From Paulownia fortunei (Eukaryota; Streptophyta; Magnoliopsida; Lamiales; Paulowniaceae), in contig CM033119.1 in the NCBI GenBank assembly GCA_019321725.1, forward strand, positions 15,574,694 through 15,638,693: a stretch of 64,000 nt of DNA, written 5' to 3'. Positions 52,014 through 63,545 of this stretch are shown here, piece by piece. The translations under genes and the position numbers were made by a program. A model generated the notes under the pieces. It was given only the letters and a program-made list of their open reading frames with translations. It did not search any database and was not told the origin of the DNA. How positions within the stretch are numbered: the first letter of the stretch is position 1; the number at the start of each line of letters is the position of its first letter.

Positions 52014-52982
52014 TCAGAAAAGTAACGATGATGGTAGTGGTATTGGATGGAATATGTCTGCACCGAAATTGGAAAGCAACTGAGAAAGGATCAAACACTC
52101 AACATCTGCATGAGCAAGAATTGAAGTACAAGGTAGAATGTTTCGATGACAAGAGATGAGCATAAACCTGTGATGTAGATGATGATGAACTCGTCCACTT
52201 GTGTCAAAAACCACATGAAACTTAGAATAGTATTGATGATAAACCATTAGATCCTCCATACAAGAAATCGATTTAATGTTCAAATCCAATGGTATATGAA
52301 GTAAACATGCATTAAGGTCATACTCAAGAAGAACAAACATTGTTTCATCGAATTTGGCAGTGGATAAAGTTGGTCTAGAAAATGGAGGACTGATGGAAAG
52401 ATCAAGCTTAACAGATAAATTAATAATGCCAAGATTAGAGTCATAAACTTGATCAACAAACAGATCAACCCTAGAGTCTTTAGGTGGACACTCGAGACTG
52501 AAAATCGGAGGCGGAAGAGTTAAATTAACATACTCTTTAGGCAATAAAGTGGAATCATGAATTAACTTAATATCTTCTTCATTGGACACTAGTTTTGAAA
52601 ACAGGTTTTAACTTGGAACTTTCGGCCACCATGATGAAAGACATAAGTATAATCATGCTCATAGTATTGAGCATTAACACTATAATTCCAAGGAAGTCTT
52701 AACAAGATTTGGGTGAAATTCATGAGTAAAAACACATCACAGAATATGTAAGCTGAATTATCTCCCAATTGGATAGCCATAAAACAGCACTTAGAGACTA
52801 AAAATGACATTGTATCTGCCCATGTGAACCTGTAAGGACTCAAGATGTGGTTGAGTAGTGAGTTTGAATCTTGTTAGGGCTGACTGAGAAACGATATTTA
52901 TGGGACTACTCTCATTAACTATAACTTTGCAAACTTTCTCACCTACCTTATCAAATGTGAGGAAGGTACTGAGGGGTTCCAC
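52014..52982 (-). pseudogene. Second Ty3/gypsy remnant, protease region
   Basis: The frame at 52982-52791 reads GEKVCKVIVNESSPINIVSQ then LTRFKLTTQPHLESLQV, like the plant gypsy protease start (V.VIVD.GS..N.VS...L..L.L...PH). The catalytic Asp position is Asn here. The next frame (52843-52589) reads ILLRLPWNYSVNAQYYEHDY and HHGGRKFQVK, like the ILLGRPW...D.......N.Y.F...G.K segment that follows. A 191-codon frame (52589-52014) comes next but has no RT motifs. The two protease frames overlap out of phase, so the gene is broken. Confidence 0.6.
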
Positions 52983-52999
52983 TCAATAGATTAAGAATA

Positions 53000-53650
53000 T
53001 TGAGGTGAGACAATTGTATTAACAAAATGAGTCCTATAATGTTCAAACAAGCCATTAACATTCACATGGACAACTCGAATAATTGGAATATCGAGAAAGA
53101 TTGGCAATTGGATAATGAAATGAATTAAAGCAAGACTCTTTCTATGCTTTTTTTTTTTTTGTTTTAAGTAAGAAGAATTAAAGTATAGACATTAGAGACT
53201 TACCTAATTAACAAAGGAAGGAGCAAGAGAAGGAACGAATCTTTACCAAACCTGATGGAGCCCAAAGAAAGAAACGTATTTGTATCTATTGTATAAACCC
53301 AAGGGCCCAAATAGTAACTGAGTTGAAATCTGAATTCTTGGAAAACATGGGCCTACTCATAATAAAAAGATGATAAACTCCCAGGTTGGGTCCTTACTGA
53401 GCCCAATAAGTGTCCGAATTTCGTTTCTAGCAAACCTATTACAGATAATCCAATCCAGCTAGTACTATGCTCCAACTGCCCAATAGACCAAACGAGTTTG
53501 AGCGAAGTAATGGCAGCTTGACGCATTAGAGAGGAAGGCGGGTATGGGTGGGAGCAACCGCGAAATCCGAATAAATAAGCCGCGGAGAAGGTTTCGGGAG
53601 CGGGAGCAAGGCCAAGTACGAGAGGGAGTATGGGAGGAGAGAGCATCAAA
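53000..53650. other. GC-richer flank of the second gypsy remnant, unassigned
   Basis: A 98-codon minus-strand frame (53649-53353) starts in a GC-rich patch (53490-53640) but has no domain I recognise. A GGGCCCAA word lies at 53303-53310 and a similar GGGCC...GAGCCCAA pair near 53348-53406. The region may be the LTR or leader of the gypsy remnant, or decayed host sequence. Confidence 0.3.
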
Positions 53651-55337
53651 GTCTCAAAACATTTGAGAGCATGAGAGACTTAAAGTGTGTATTAAAAATA
53701 ACTAGAAATTAAAATAATTTAAATAAATAATTGTGTCATTTGTAAATTATATTTTGGTACTATATCACCTAACAAACGCAAGTTAAAATGATTATTTTTT
53801 TTGCATAGGCTTTGAACCATATGATTATTTTTTTTACGAGCCTTATTTATTATTCTTTTTTATTTGTGAAAAAATTAAAATTATTAGAAAAATTGTAGTG
53901 ATTAAACTTATTGTACCGCTACAATTTTTGAGTCAGACTCTTTTTTTTTTTTTCTTATCAAATTTTAAAAAAATTCATCAATCATCTCTAATTGCTATAT
54001 CACCAATAAATTCCTTCATTACATTTCGTCTTTCATTACTTTTTAGACATCTCTCATCATTTATCATTACTAATAATAGAGTTATGTACAATGTTGAGAT
54101 TTAAAATTTTTAAAGTGCAGTAAAGCAAAACCTCTACTCTTAAGAGTGTGTTTGCAAGAGCTAAAAAAAAAGTGGTTCCAAGCTTTTAGCTAAAAAAAAA
54201 AGAAGTAAATTTGAGTGTGTGATTTTGTTAGCTTTTGCTTCTATCTAAATTAGCAAAAATGATCAAAAGCTAAAAGCATCATTGGGGTGTTTTTTCCTGC
54301 TTTTAGATTTTTGGTATTTCTATTGAAATTCTTTGGATATTTACACTCTCACTCTTTTTTCCAATAATCTCTTATTACCTTCAATTATTTTGGACAATTC
54401 CATCCTCAAAAATTGTTCAATAACTTTTTTTACCCCTTTCACTCCATCAAATCTAGTTTGATCATTGTATTTTTCTAAGTATATTTCTTATTATTATAGT
54501 AATTATTAATATTATTAGTATTAGCTTATATACTTGCATATAGTTTATACATATATGCATATTATAAAGTGTATATATTGTATTATTTGTATTTATTTTA
54601 ATTTTTTGTTAAATAATATTATATGTTGAAATATACATATACACATGTGTATATTTATATTTATGTTTTTATATATTTAACTTACATATATATTTAAATA
54701 CAAATAAATTTATATAATACAACTATATAAAATTTTATATATTTTATATATATGTTTACATAAATATGCATAAATACTTATATATATTTATAACTCTATA
54801 TTAAAATTTATGTAAATATATATTTATAACTATATATATATTTTTATAAATATACGTCAATTTATAAATATTTATATAGCATATATTTATGAAAAATATT
54901 TTTATGTTCATATATACACATTTATATTTCATTTCTAGGCCATATTAACTTTCATCACATAATATAAGAAAAACAAGAAAGTGGCTATTGAAAGGAAATT
55001 TAAATATTCGAATATATAATTCTAACTCTTAAGTTTTTATTGTTCATTTTCTATGTGCAATGAATGCATAACAACATTTAAGAATTATCATAATATTGTA
55101 GATGTTGCAGCCAACGCATATATGCACCAAGCCTATATCCTATTTGATTAAAAAATAAGATAGATAACACACATCTAATAGACTAATGCACCTAATATTC
55201 ATGTACTGAGTATGGTATGGAGTCAATCAACATTGAATTTCTTGAATAACACAATCTAGCTACTTTATCATAGTAGTAATATATTTTTTTCATCATTTTA
55301 TTAAACTTGAAAAATAGAGATCTCCTACACAATTGCG
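53651..55337. other. AT-rich intergenic DNA, no gene seen
   Basis: The stretch 54500-54920 is built of TATATTTATA-type words. A segment near 54146-54320 (GAGTGTGTTTGCAAGAGCTA ... TCATTGGGGTGTTTTTTCC) could be a small MITE, but its ends do not pair clearly. Confidence 0.5.
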
Positions 55338-55345
55338 GTTATGGA

Positions 55346-56171
55346 TAGGGATGGCAATGAGACGGGTTCAAACCCATACATGTAATGAACTTGTCCCATT
55401 TAGGACAAATCCAAACCTGGTTAGATGGGTCTTGAGGCAAGCAATTGGTTTAATTTTTTAACTCGGACGAGTTTGGAACAAATAATGGATCCTATTAGAC
55501 TTGTCCTGGTATATTTATTAATTCTTTTATTAAAATTATTTGACTAGAGTTCTTATGGCTTTCATTCAAATAGTTACTTTCCAAGATCCCTCGGCCATAG
55601 TATTATCAAGAAAAGCCCTTTTGATGTCTCTTTCTTTTTCATAAGTTTTGAACTCCAGATATCATCCTCTTAAAATCAAGATTTATAGCATATAAATATT
55701 CTCCATATCCAATATTCGCATTTGAGGGTTTTTTTTCTATTTTTTTATTTTTCCCAACTTGTCTCCATTCTCCAAACGCCTATGGCATCCCACCGCCACC
55801 AACAACTTTCCACCGTCGAGGAGATTGAGTAGTTTAGTTTCATTTCCAAATTGTGATGAGTAAAAAATTATTACTGTGAGGAGATTAGTTCAGCCGAAGG
55901 CATAGAAAGTTGCTATTTTAATTTATTTCATTTGGATTTAGCGTGGAAAAGTTCAACATTCTCTCAAACCAATTATGGATTTCTTCTCAATTGTTTCATT
56001 ATTTTTTTGTGTTCCAGAACTTACAAAATAAAAGGCAAAATCTAAGAGTTGGCATATTGTGCTGAAATGGTTGTGTTTGAGAGTAAGGCGGGTCTCGGGT
56101 CAAATTTTTTTTTTCGGAATGGGTCTTGAGTTTAGCCAAACCCATTCCAAATCCACCCCATGCCATTCTTA
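55346..56171. mobile_element. hAT-like nonautonomous element (826 bp)
   Basis: It begins TAGGGATGGCAATGAGACGG, a form common at plant hAT element ends. The right end reverse complements to TAAGAATGGCATGGGGTGG, so the termini pair over 11 bp with two mismatches. The 8-bp flanks GTTATGGA (55338-55345) and GTTGTGGG (56172-56179) match at six of eight positions, as expected for an aged hAT duplication. The interior shows GGGTTCAAACCC-type and GGGTCTCGGGTC words near the ends and no transposase frame. Confidence 0.6.
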
Positions 56172-56179
56172 GTTGTGGG

Positions 56180-57502
56180 TAGAGTTGGTTGGTAGTTGCT
56201 TAAGAGCTGTTGTTGGATTAAAATCCATCATCCACAATGTGTGCATCTCTGGGTCTTTTCCCATTAAGTGGAATGTTGTTAGCCCCTTAGGGCATCGGAT
56301 ACCCTGGCATGGTAGGCTTGCGTGCCAGCAGGCAACAGGTGCTAAGATGGTGCAACATTAGGTTTTGGCTAAGTGTTGGTGCCATAGCAAGGGTTGCTTG
56401 CAACACATGATACATTGAAATGAGGATATTTAGCAGTATTAAGGTTTATAGTACGTGTTAGATCAATGCTGAACTTGGTGACTTAGTAACCCATGGGTGA
56501 TGGCCGACAGTACATGAATTGCAGCCAACATAGTAAGGTGCCAATGCTGGGCACACATCAGGTGGTCCGAAACACGATTAGGTTTAGGACTTGGCAGTGA
56601 TTGCGAGCATCACTAGGGTTACGTTGGTACAAATGATAACTTGATCAGAGGCTTATATATTGAGATGCACCGGATATAATTTCTTAAACTTTCAATGTCT
56701 ACTATTATTACAAGAAAAAATATTTTTATGCTTGTTATAAGGAATGAGGGGTCCTTGAAGGATCTTTCCACCTAGAGGCCCATAGGCCTCAACCATAGTT
56801 TGACACGGCTTGGTGGGGTGCACCATGGCTTAGCTTGGGGTCCGTCATGGATTAACCCAAGTCCAACCCGACCCATAGATGGGTCGATTCGACCCGTCAA
56901 GTGGTGGTATTAGTTGTAGAGCACGTACGGGTAGGCCGTGTCATGTGCACCGTGTGGTAATATGTCACCTGTTAGCTAAACCTTGTGGACACTTGTGGGC
57001 AAGTGTTGGGCACCGTGCAGAGTGGTGCAAGATATTGGCTAGGTGTTGCGCGCAAGGAGCTGGACCTTGCACACAAGTGTGTTACATCGAGTGGCAAGTG
57101 TGCATAGGTGTTTCGGCAGCGGGAGACAACTGTGCGGGATTTCTTAGCAGCAGACAAGAAACTTGGACCTGATGTGCAGATGAACTTTGGATAACATGCA
57201 AATGGGTGACTGGCGTGCCAAATATGCTCGGTCAGGTGGCAGACGATTGACCCAATACTTGGACGCGGGGATGATGACCTTGTTGATTGTTTCTAGGCAT
57301 GTGACAGACATGTAGGGTGGTTCTTGGTGGACGCTGCAAGATTGTGTCCTTGCACTCGAGGTAAGAATATAGACAAGTAAGGGCTTACTTGGACTGCCAC
57401 CGAAGCCTCCAACAGTGGCCATTTTCTAAGAAATTGAGACTTGCAATGTCTAGTTGAGTATTTGCATAAATTAGTAGAAGAGTTGTCCGAATTTGTTGAA
57501 GG
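56180..57502 (+). mobile_element. Gypsy leader or LTR region upstream of gag
   Basis: This stretch is much GC-richer than its surroundings and leads into the gag remnant at 57503, so it is probably the LTR and untranslated leader of the same element. A TTATATATTG TATA-like word lies near 56651-56660. I could not identify the LTR ends or a primer-binding site. Small open frames on both strands show nothing recognisable. Confidence 0.45.
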
Positions 57503-58064
57503 ATGATTTTTTTTGTGGTTGAGGATGTGAGTATCCTCACTGGTGCTATTAATTTGAAGGTTAATGCTCTAAACACGGAATTACGTGATCTGAAGAGGGC
57601 TGTGGGTACTGGTTCCCTAGAAGATAGGCCCCCTTCGTCCAAGGTTAAGATGCCCGAACCCAAACCCTTTGGTGGTGCTAGAAGTACCAAAGAATTGGAG
57701 AACTTTCTTTGGGACATGGAGATGTATTTCCAGGCTGCACATGTCCCAGATGTTGAGAAGGTCTCCATCACCAGAATGCACCTTGCTAGTGATGCAAAAT
57801 TATGGTGGCATACCTATCTTTCAGAGACGCCAGTACAAATCGTGATAAGATTGAAACGTGGGATGTTTTAAATAAGGAATTGAATGAGCAATTTTTGACA
57901 TGTAATACTTCTTGGCTTGCATGGGAATCTTTGTAAAAATTGAAACATACAGGGACGGTAAGGGATTATATGAAGGAATTCAGTTTATTGATGCTTGACA
58001 TGAGGGAGATGTTGGATGAAGATAAGCTATTCAACTTTTTGGTTGTGTTGCAGCCTTGGGCCCA
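57503..58064 (+). pseudogene. Ty3/gypsy gag remnant, cut by a CACTA element
   Basis: The frame at 57503-57871 contains KMPEPKPFGGARSTKELENF, then WDMEMYFQAAHVPD, EKVSITRMHL and AKLWWHTYL, the core of the plant retrotransposon gag domain. After about 57838 the reading continues in another frame with WDVLNKELNEQFL, a stop codon at about 57934, LKHTGTVRDYMKEF and DEDKLFNFLV. It ends abruptly at 58064, where CACTACAAAAAAA begins. Gag coats the element RNA in virus-like particles. One frameshift, one stop and the insertion make it dead. Confidence 0.85.
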
Positions 58065-58184
58065 CACTACAAAAAAATATATTTAATGATGATATTTTTT
58101 ATCACTATATCTACTAATGTCGTCACTATTATAGGTTAGTGACTACATTAGACATTGTCACTATGTTGTAACTATAACAATTGT

Positions 58185-58550
58185 GACTAAAAAGTTTTAG
58201 TGATGACTACCATAGTTGTTACTATAACTCACAGCTTTAGTCACATATATTACTTGTCACTAGAACTCCATGTTTTAGTCACATATAATTTATGTCACTA
58301 AAACCCAATATTTTAGTCACACAAAATATTTGTCACTAAAAATTAATATTTTAGTCACATATAATTTTTGTCACTAAAACCCAATATTATAGTCACATAC
58401 AATTATTGTCAGTAAAACTCAATGCTATAGTCACATACAATTCTTGTCACTAGACCTAATACTTTAGTCACAAACAATTCTTGCCACTAAAACTTAATAT
58501 TTTAGTCACAAAAAAATACTTGTAACTACAACTTATTATTAGTCGTCACA
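58185..58550. repeat. CACTA subterminal tandem repeats, unit about 38-40 bp
   Basis: About eight to nine imperfect units of the form TTTTAGTCACATATAATT followed by TGTCACTAAAACCCAATA. The GTCAC core occurs twice per unit. In characterised En/Spm elements such subterminal arrays are the binding sites of the element's own DNA-binding protein. Confidence 0.8.
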
Positions 58551-59355
58551 ATTTTATTATTACTAATTTAAAATTTAGTCATCACTAAAATCTAAAATTC
58601 ATCACCATAGGTATTTTTTTTTATCTCAGTATTTTAAATAAAATTTTAATTAAATATTACTAGTATATAATATTGTGATGACAATTATCATGGCTATAGT
58701 TCCAATCTAGTGACAATTGTTTTTTCTTTTTTTCTTTATACCTACCTATATGTACCTATATGTGTATTTCTATATTTTGCAACAAGTCTAATAAAGTAAA
58801 ATAATCTCCTTTCATCCAACAAATCATATGCTAATGTCAAAAGATATTTCATTTATATAAATACCTAACATAAAAAATACATGTTTAAAGTAATTTCAAT
58901 ATGGACAAACTATAGTCAAACGATTAAATAAAAAGATCACAAAGCAATCATCAGTCCTCAAGTTGATTAAATTGTTGTAGTATGTGTCAGTTTCTTTAGA
59001 GCTTTATGTTTGTCATACCTACAAAGAGTTAAAGGCAAATGAGTATCCATGGACGAAATATATATAAAGGTCAAACACATGAAGTTGTCACATGTTAAGC
59101 AATGATTTTTAATAACTAAGAAATATAGTCAATTCAATGAAAAAAAAAACTAATACAATAATAATAATCATAAGAAACTAGTCCAAGTGCATGATGAATT
59201 GTCAATAGAAAATTAATTCATAAGTCCACAAAAAATGTGAGTCTCACTAAACCATTGAGCACGCAACTCCTAAGAACAAATATATATTAGTCAAACATAA
59301 AATAGCATGGCAAAATGACAAAGATTTTAACATTACAAGACCTATCAAACTATGT

Positions 59356-61141
59356 TTAAATTAACCGATTTATATAATTACTCATAAGTTTAATTAAATA
59401 AAAATCTTTAAAATAAAATAACAAGAATACATACAATAAATAGATCATAAATATAAATGTACTCACATTGCTTAAGTTTTGAAGGATTGCAAGAAGTTGA
59501 GCTTTGAGAATGGCTTGCACTTGAGCTTGTATTTGAACTTCTTGGTTGTTAAGTTGGGTTTGTAAGGACTGCAACTATATGGCCATCTCTTCAGTTTTCT
59601 TCCTTATGTCTTCATTTTTCTTTTGTAGTTCATCATTAATTCTTTCTCCTTTTCTAGAAGGTGACTTCAAGCCATCCTCGCAACCACGTAGTCGATTAGG
59701 TTTCTCTTGCCCAAGCACCTTTATGAATGCTTCATATTCATTCATGGGATCTTGACTATCTTTAGTTAGTTCACTTTGCCATCGAACAATATCCTCCTGG
59801 AGAAGTTATTTCAGTATTGATAATTTAATGATTAATAATTGTAATTAAGTAACAAACCCACATAAACTTCCCATGAAGCTTGGTCAACCCAGTATTTTTT
59901 CTTGTTGTTGTATTGGGTTTTTTTCCATGTGCATGCTCGTGTAGGTTCTTGACCAGTCTCAAGATCATGCTGCCATTTAAATGAATAAGAATCATAAAAA
60001 TGATTAAAGTATTACAACTAGAGGAGTATTTAAAGCCACTTACATCTTTATAGTAATATTGCGCAATAGATTTTGTCTTGCAAGTATGGGCCATCATCAA
60101 CTTCTACTGATTTAGTTTATTTCGCTCACTAACTTTCTGCATATACAAACAACTAAGGCCTTTAATATGATGTTGCATAGAAATTCCTTTGTTGAGATAA
60201 AATGATTCAATTTCATTAATGTTATGGTATTATTTTCAAACACGATGTTATTTATTACACTAATAAATATCTTAGTGGTGTTGTTTTAGATAAAGGAAAG
60301 AAAAAAACAATGAGACATGGAAAAGTATTGGATTTATAATGCTTGGGAAAAATATATTACTCATATAATTGTAATGTTGTAACATAACCTCTAGAACTTT
60401 GCGTACCTTGAAATCATCACTCTCAAAATATTGGATCAGCATCTCCCAAACTTCTCGACTTATTGAAGTTGGAGGTCTTTCCAAATTTTCCTCATGATCC
60501 TTATGTTTAACGTAATACATATGCAGTTTGTGTTGATAACTCCTATATTGATGATTTAGTTGTTCAAAAACTATCTTTTTAACTTGAAAATCCTCTTGAA
60601 GATTAAATTTTTGCTGCAAATAAAAAAAATTCAGCATATATTATTATAAACTAAATATATAAGGAATATACATTTTAATATCATACCCGAGCCACATCTT
60701 CTTCTTAGTATTTGTTGGAATGTCTTTCCAATGGGCATATTGAAGCAGTGCATGCTGCTTAATGACAACACAAGCTTTAGTTTTAAAATCCATGGCATTT
60801 TCACCAATGATTTGATTCTGAAGTGGATGAATGCTAATGTCTAGCTTTTCAGTCCTATGCCTTTTCTTTTTAGTTGAAATACCTGTTGTTATTCCCCCTT
60901 CTTTCTTTTCGGATGTCCCTACATAAAACCCATAAATATTAGTAGTGATCTCAAAAAACTAAATTGCTCTGAAATAATCAAGATAGCAAGGAGTTGAAAA
61001 TAATATTGTTCTTGAAACCATAAAAAGAATATAAATAAATGGATTGATAATACAACCGATGGTGTTGTTGCCAGTTTGCTCTATATCAGGAGCTTGAGTT
61101 GGCTCATCAATTCTATCTTGATTAGTAATAGCCATGCTCAA
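59356..61141 (-). pseudogene. En/Spm-type transposon protein (Transposase_24-like), degenerate
   Basis: Exons can be followed on the minus strand. About 61141-61056 is an N-terminus starting MSMAITNQD. About 60930-60690 is a basic stretch with ISTKKKRH and then HWKDIPTNTKKKMW. The exon at 60613-60407 (207 bp) has LNHQYRSYQHKLHMYYV and RPPTSISREVWEMLIQYFES. About 60130-60050 gives an SERNKLNQ-type segment. The next exons give ETGQEPTRA and DPMNEYEAFIKVLG. Last comes a Gln-rich coiled coil (LQTQLNNQEVQIQAQVQ). This is the order of the plant Ptta/En/Spm Transposase_24 family, thought to be the DNA-binding partner of the catalytic transposase. In-frame stops occur in the SERNKLNQ exon (about 60106) and before the coiled coil (about 59577). 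No catalytic transposase gene is seen. Confidence 0.7.
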
Positions 61142-63179
61142 AACTGAATCGTAGAGTTTTAACTATAGAAATCAGTTTAAATATTTACAAAAAAAACAAG
61201 TAAAAGATAAACATGAAAGAAATTCATGTAATGCCATTAAGAAGCTTAGATCCTTATTAAGATTATGGATTATAACACAATAAATTGGATATATCATAAG
61301 ACGATGTGATCACAAATAAAATAAAACTACTTCAAAACCCATAAATCATATTCACCTGTCAAAGAAAAAAATAAAGAAGAAAAATTAACAATAAAGATTC
61401 AGTCTTTCAGAGATCTGAAAATAGGTTCGTGATTGTTTGCTCACTATATATATGCAACTGTGTATTTGAGCATTGCATGTGTGTGTGAAAAATACAGTAA
61501 AAATTATACAAATATAAACGTGATATAGCATATGCAGTGTGATTATACCATATAATAGTTTTGTATTTTCATATAAGCACTATAATAGGGACAACACAAA
61601 CTCTAATTTGGTTAGACCGTAATGAGATAATCTCAACATGTGTAGTACTCATACTTAGTCAATTGATCACAAATAATCAAACAGAGTTCAGTTTGTAGAA
61701 GTATGCTAAAGGAAGAAATTAATTTATTGAAAACAATTTGTCCCTTTCATGAATAATAGGGATTCCCTTTGCAATGATACATACTAAATGAGAACTAATA
61801 TCTAATATCCACCATCTCATAAGAGACTAACAACGACACTTAATTATCAAATACTCGCATAAACCAGTGAAAGACTCACATAAGAATTGAAGATGTTTCT
61901 TATCTGAGAGCGAATCTGTCTGCGAGTGGACATGGAGACACAGAGGAAGAGAGAAAGAAGATGACTGAGTTTTATAGAGAAAGAAGAAGAGATAACGAAA
62001 TGAATTTGTTGTTGTACAGAGGAAAAGAAAGAGGATGCAATGTGGAACTGCTGCGGTTTTTGGGAAAAATGGGCTCTGCTGACAGAACATGGGCATTGAA
62101 TTATATGGTGGCTTAAATTCCCTCCATATGATTTTTTCCCTAACTAAGTAGATACAATTTTTCCTAAGCTCATATGTAATTGGATAATGTGAGTCATAAG
62201 CTAAGATAACTTAATCATGTTAATTTCATATAATCTAAATAATATCTTATCTGAAATCATGACATTGATGAATTTTAAATTGTTATTATTTGGAAAAACT
62301 AAAAATACAATATTTATATTAATAAAATATGCCTATATTATCCATTTTTGTTAAACTTATCCCTGTTTTGAAAATTAAACTATCACAATCTTCCACTTGG
62401 GTTTAAATTGTAGTTTTTTAGCTAATGATTTTGTATTAGATCCCACTAGAACTAAACTAAATTTATTTGTTGAATTGAATACGGATTTGAATTGGTTAGT
62501 ACATTTAATACTTTAACCAAACTTGAATTTGTCAAATATTAGTTAAAATTGTATATGACATAAAGGATAACAAAATTTGAGTTAATTTATCAATCATCAA
62601 ATTAAATGATATATTAGGTTAACAAAGATCGGACATTAAGATTTGCAATTTATAAAATTCCTAATCCATTAAGATAATGAAACTAAAGTGGCATGAAACC
62701 ACCACATGATTTTAATTACTAAGAATTGTTCTCAATTTGCTACTTTGATAACATGCATTCATAACAATTTTTTATAGTAATTCTGCCAGGTTCTGACTCA
62801 CTCTTTTCACATTTCTTTTTTCCTATTAGTTGATCTTAGTAGGTCTTTGCCTAGTATCCACTGACTTGTAGGATTATATTCTATTACAGGTTGGCTGAGA
62901 AATGTGTTAGAACTTAATTAAAAGTTTAAAGAAAGAAAGGTGTTATATACCAATTACTTCTTTTTATTGAGCAAAGGCAAATTTAACACTAATGTGTTGC
63001 ATAGTGATATAGTAATACATGAGGCTGCTGGAATAAGAAAAGACTGAACAGGCAAGGGAAGATTTACAAATCATATTTGAATATGCTTCAGAAATTTGTT
63101 CTACATCGAGTGCTGGGGAGGGGAACATTCAGGATTGAAGTCAAGAGAAATGTCAGTATTACATGCTATGAAGAAAATA
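61142..63179. other. Probable CACTA upstream region and intergenic DNA
   Basis: The 61827-62096 frame and its CT-rich minus strand could be the 5' leader of the transposon gene; a CATATAATTC word at about 62097-62106 is a weak TATA candidate. Beyond 62.2 kb nothing is recognised. Confidence 0.4.
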
Positions 63180-63545
63180 TTACAAATAAAGCAGTAATTC
63201 TTCAAATTTTTGTTGCTTTGCCAGAGTAAATACGATGTCATAACAAACTGTCATTTGTTCTACCTTTCTAGCTATTCTTATCAATTGCAATTGCTCACAT
63301 TCTATTTGGCTCATAGATCTCGATAAATCTTCTCTGGCAAACGACATGATATCTTCTACAACTAGACAACTTTGCTTTATCTTTACAATAGCCTGGGAAA
63401 ATTATATGATTGAAGGGCAAGCACTTTCTAGGTGTTTTATGCAAGCACCCATGAGCAATTTCGACTAGACTCCTCACTTCTTCTAGGTTGCATTTCCCTA
63501 CCATCTTTGTGTCAATTATTTGACCCACACCATCTGGACTCATAG
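63180..63545 (-). pseudogene. Receptor-like kinase C-terminal fragment, frameshifted
   Basis: After a TTTGCAG acceptor-like site at 63546-63552, the minus strand encodes GQIIDTKMVGKCNLEEVRSL, then VEIAHGCLHKTPRK, which matches the end of plant Ser/Thr receptor-like kinase domains (subdomains X-XI, where C.....P..RP is conserved). The normal Arg-Pro is altered to Cys-Leu-Pro. Near 63400 the continuing family-like sequence (QAIVKIKQ, EDIMSFAREDLSR) moves to another frame and runs to a stop at 63182-63180. The catalytic loop and the ATP-binding part are absent from the window on this side. It is either a pseudogene or the last exon of a broken gene whose start lies beyond 64000. Confidence 0.6.

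Larger units (their letters stand above)
58065..62110 (-). mobile_element. CACTA (En/Spm) element, right end not found
   Basis: The left terminus is CACTACAAAAAAAT at 58065, preceded by CCA as the probable 3-bp target. It lies inside the gypsy gag reading frame. Just inside are the subterminal tandem repeats typical of CACTA elements (58185-58550), then a minus-strand gene of En/Spm type. The matching TTTTGTAGTG terminus was not found before 64000, nor did the gag frame resume, so the right end may lie beyond the window or be lost. The 62110 limit is only the upper edge of the likely promoter of the inner gene. Confidence 0.7.

Noticed and set aside
58185..58550. CRISPR-like regular repeats
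   Set aside because: Units are imperfect, adjoining without unique spacers, and lie just inside a CACTA terminus in a plant genome; they are subterminal transposon repeats.
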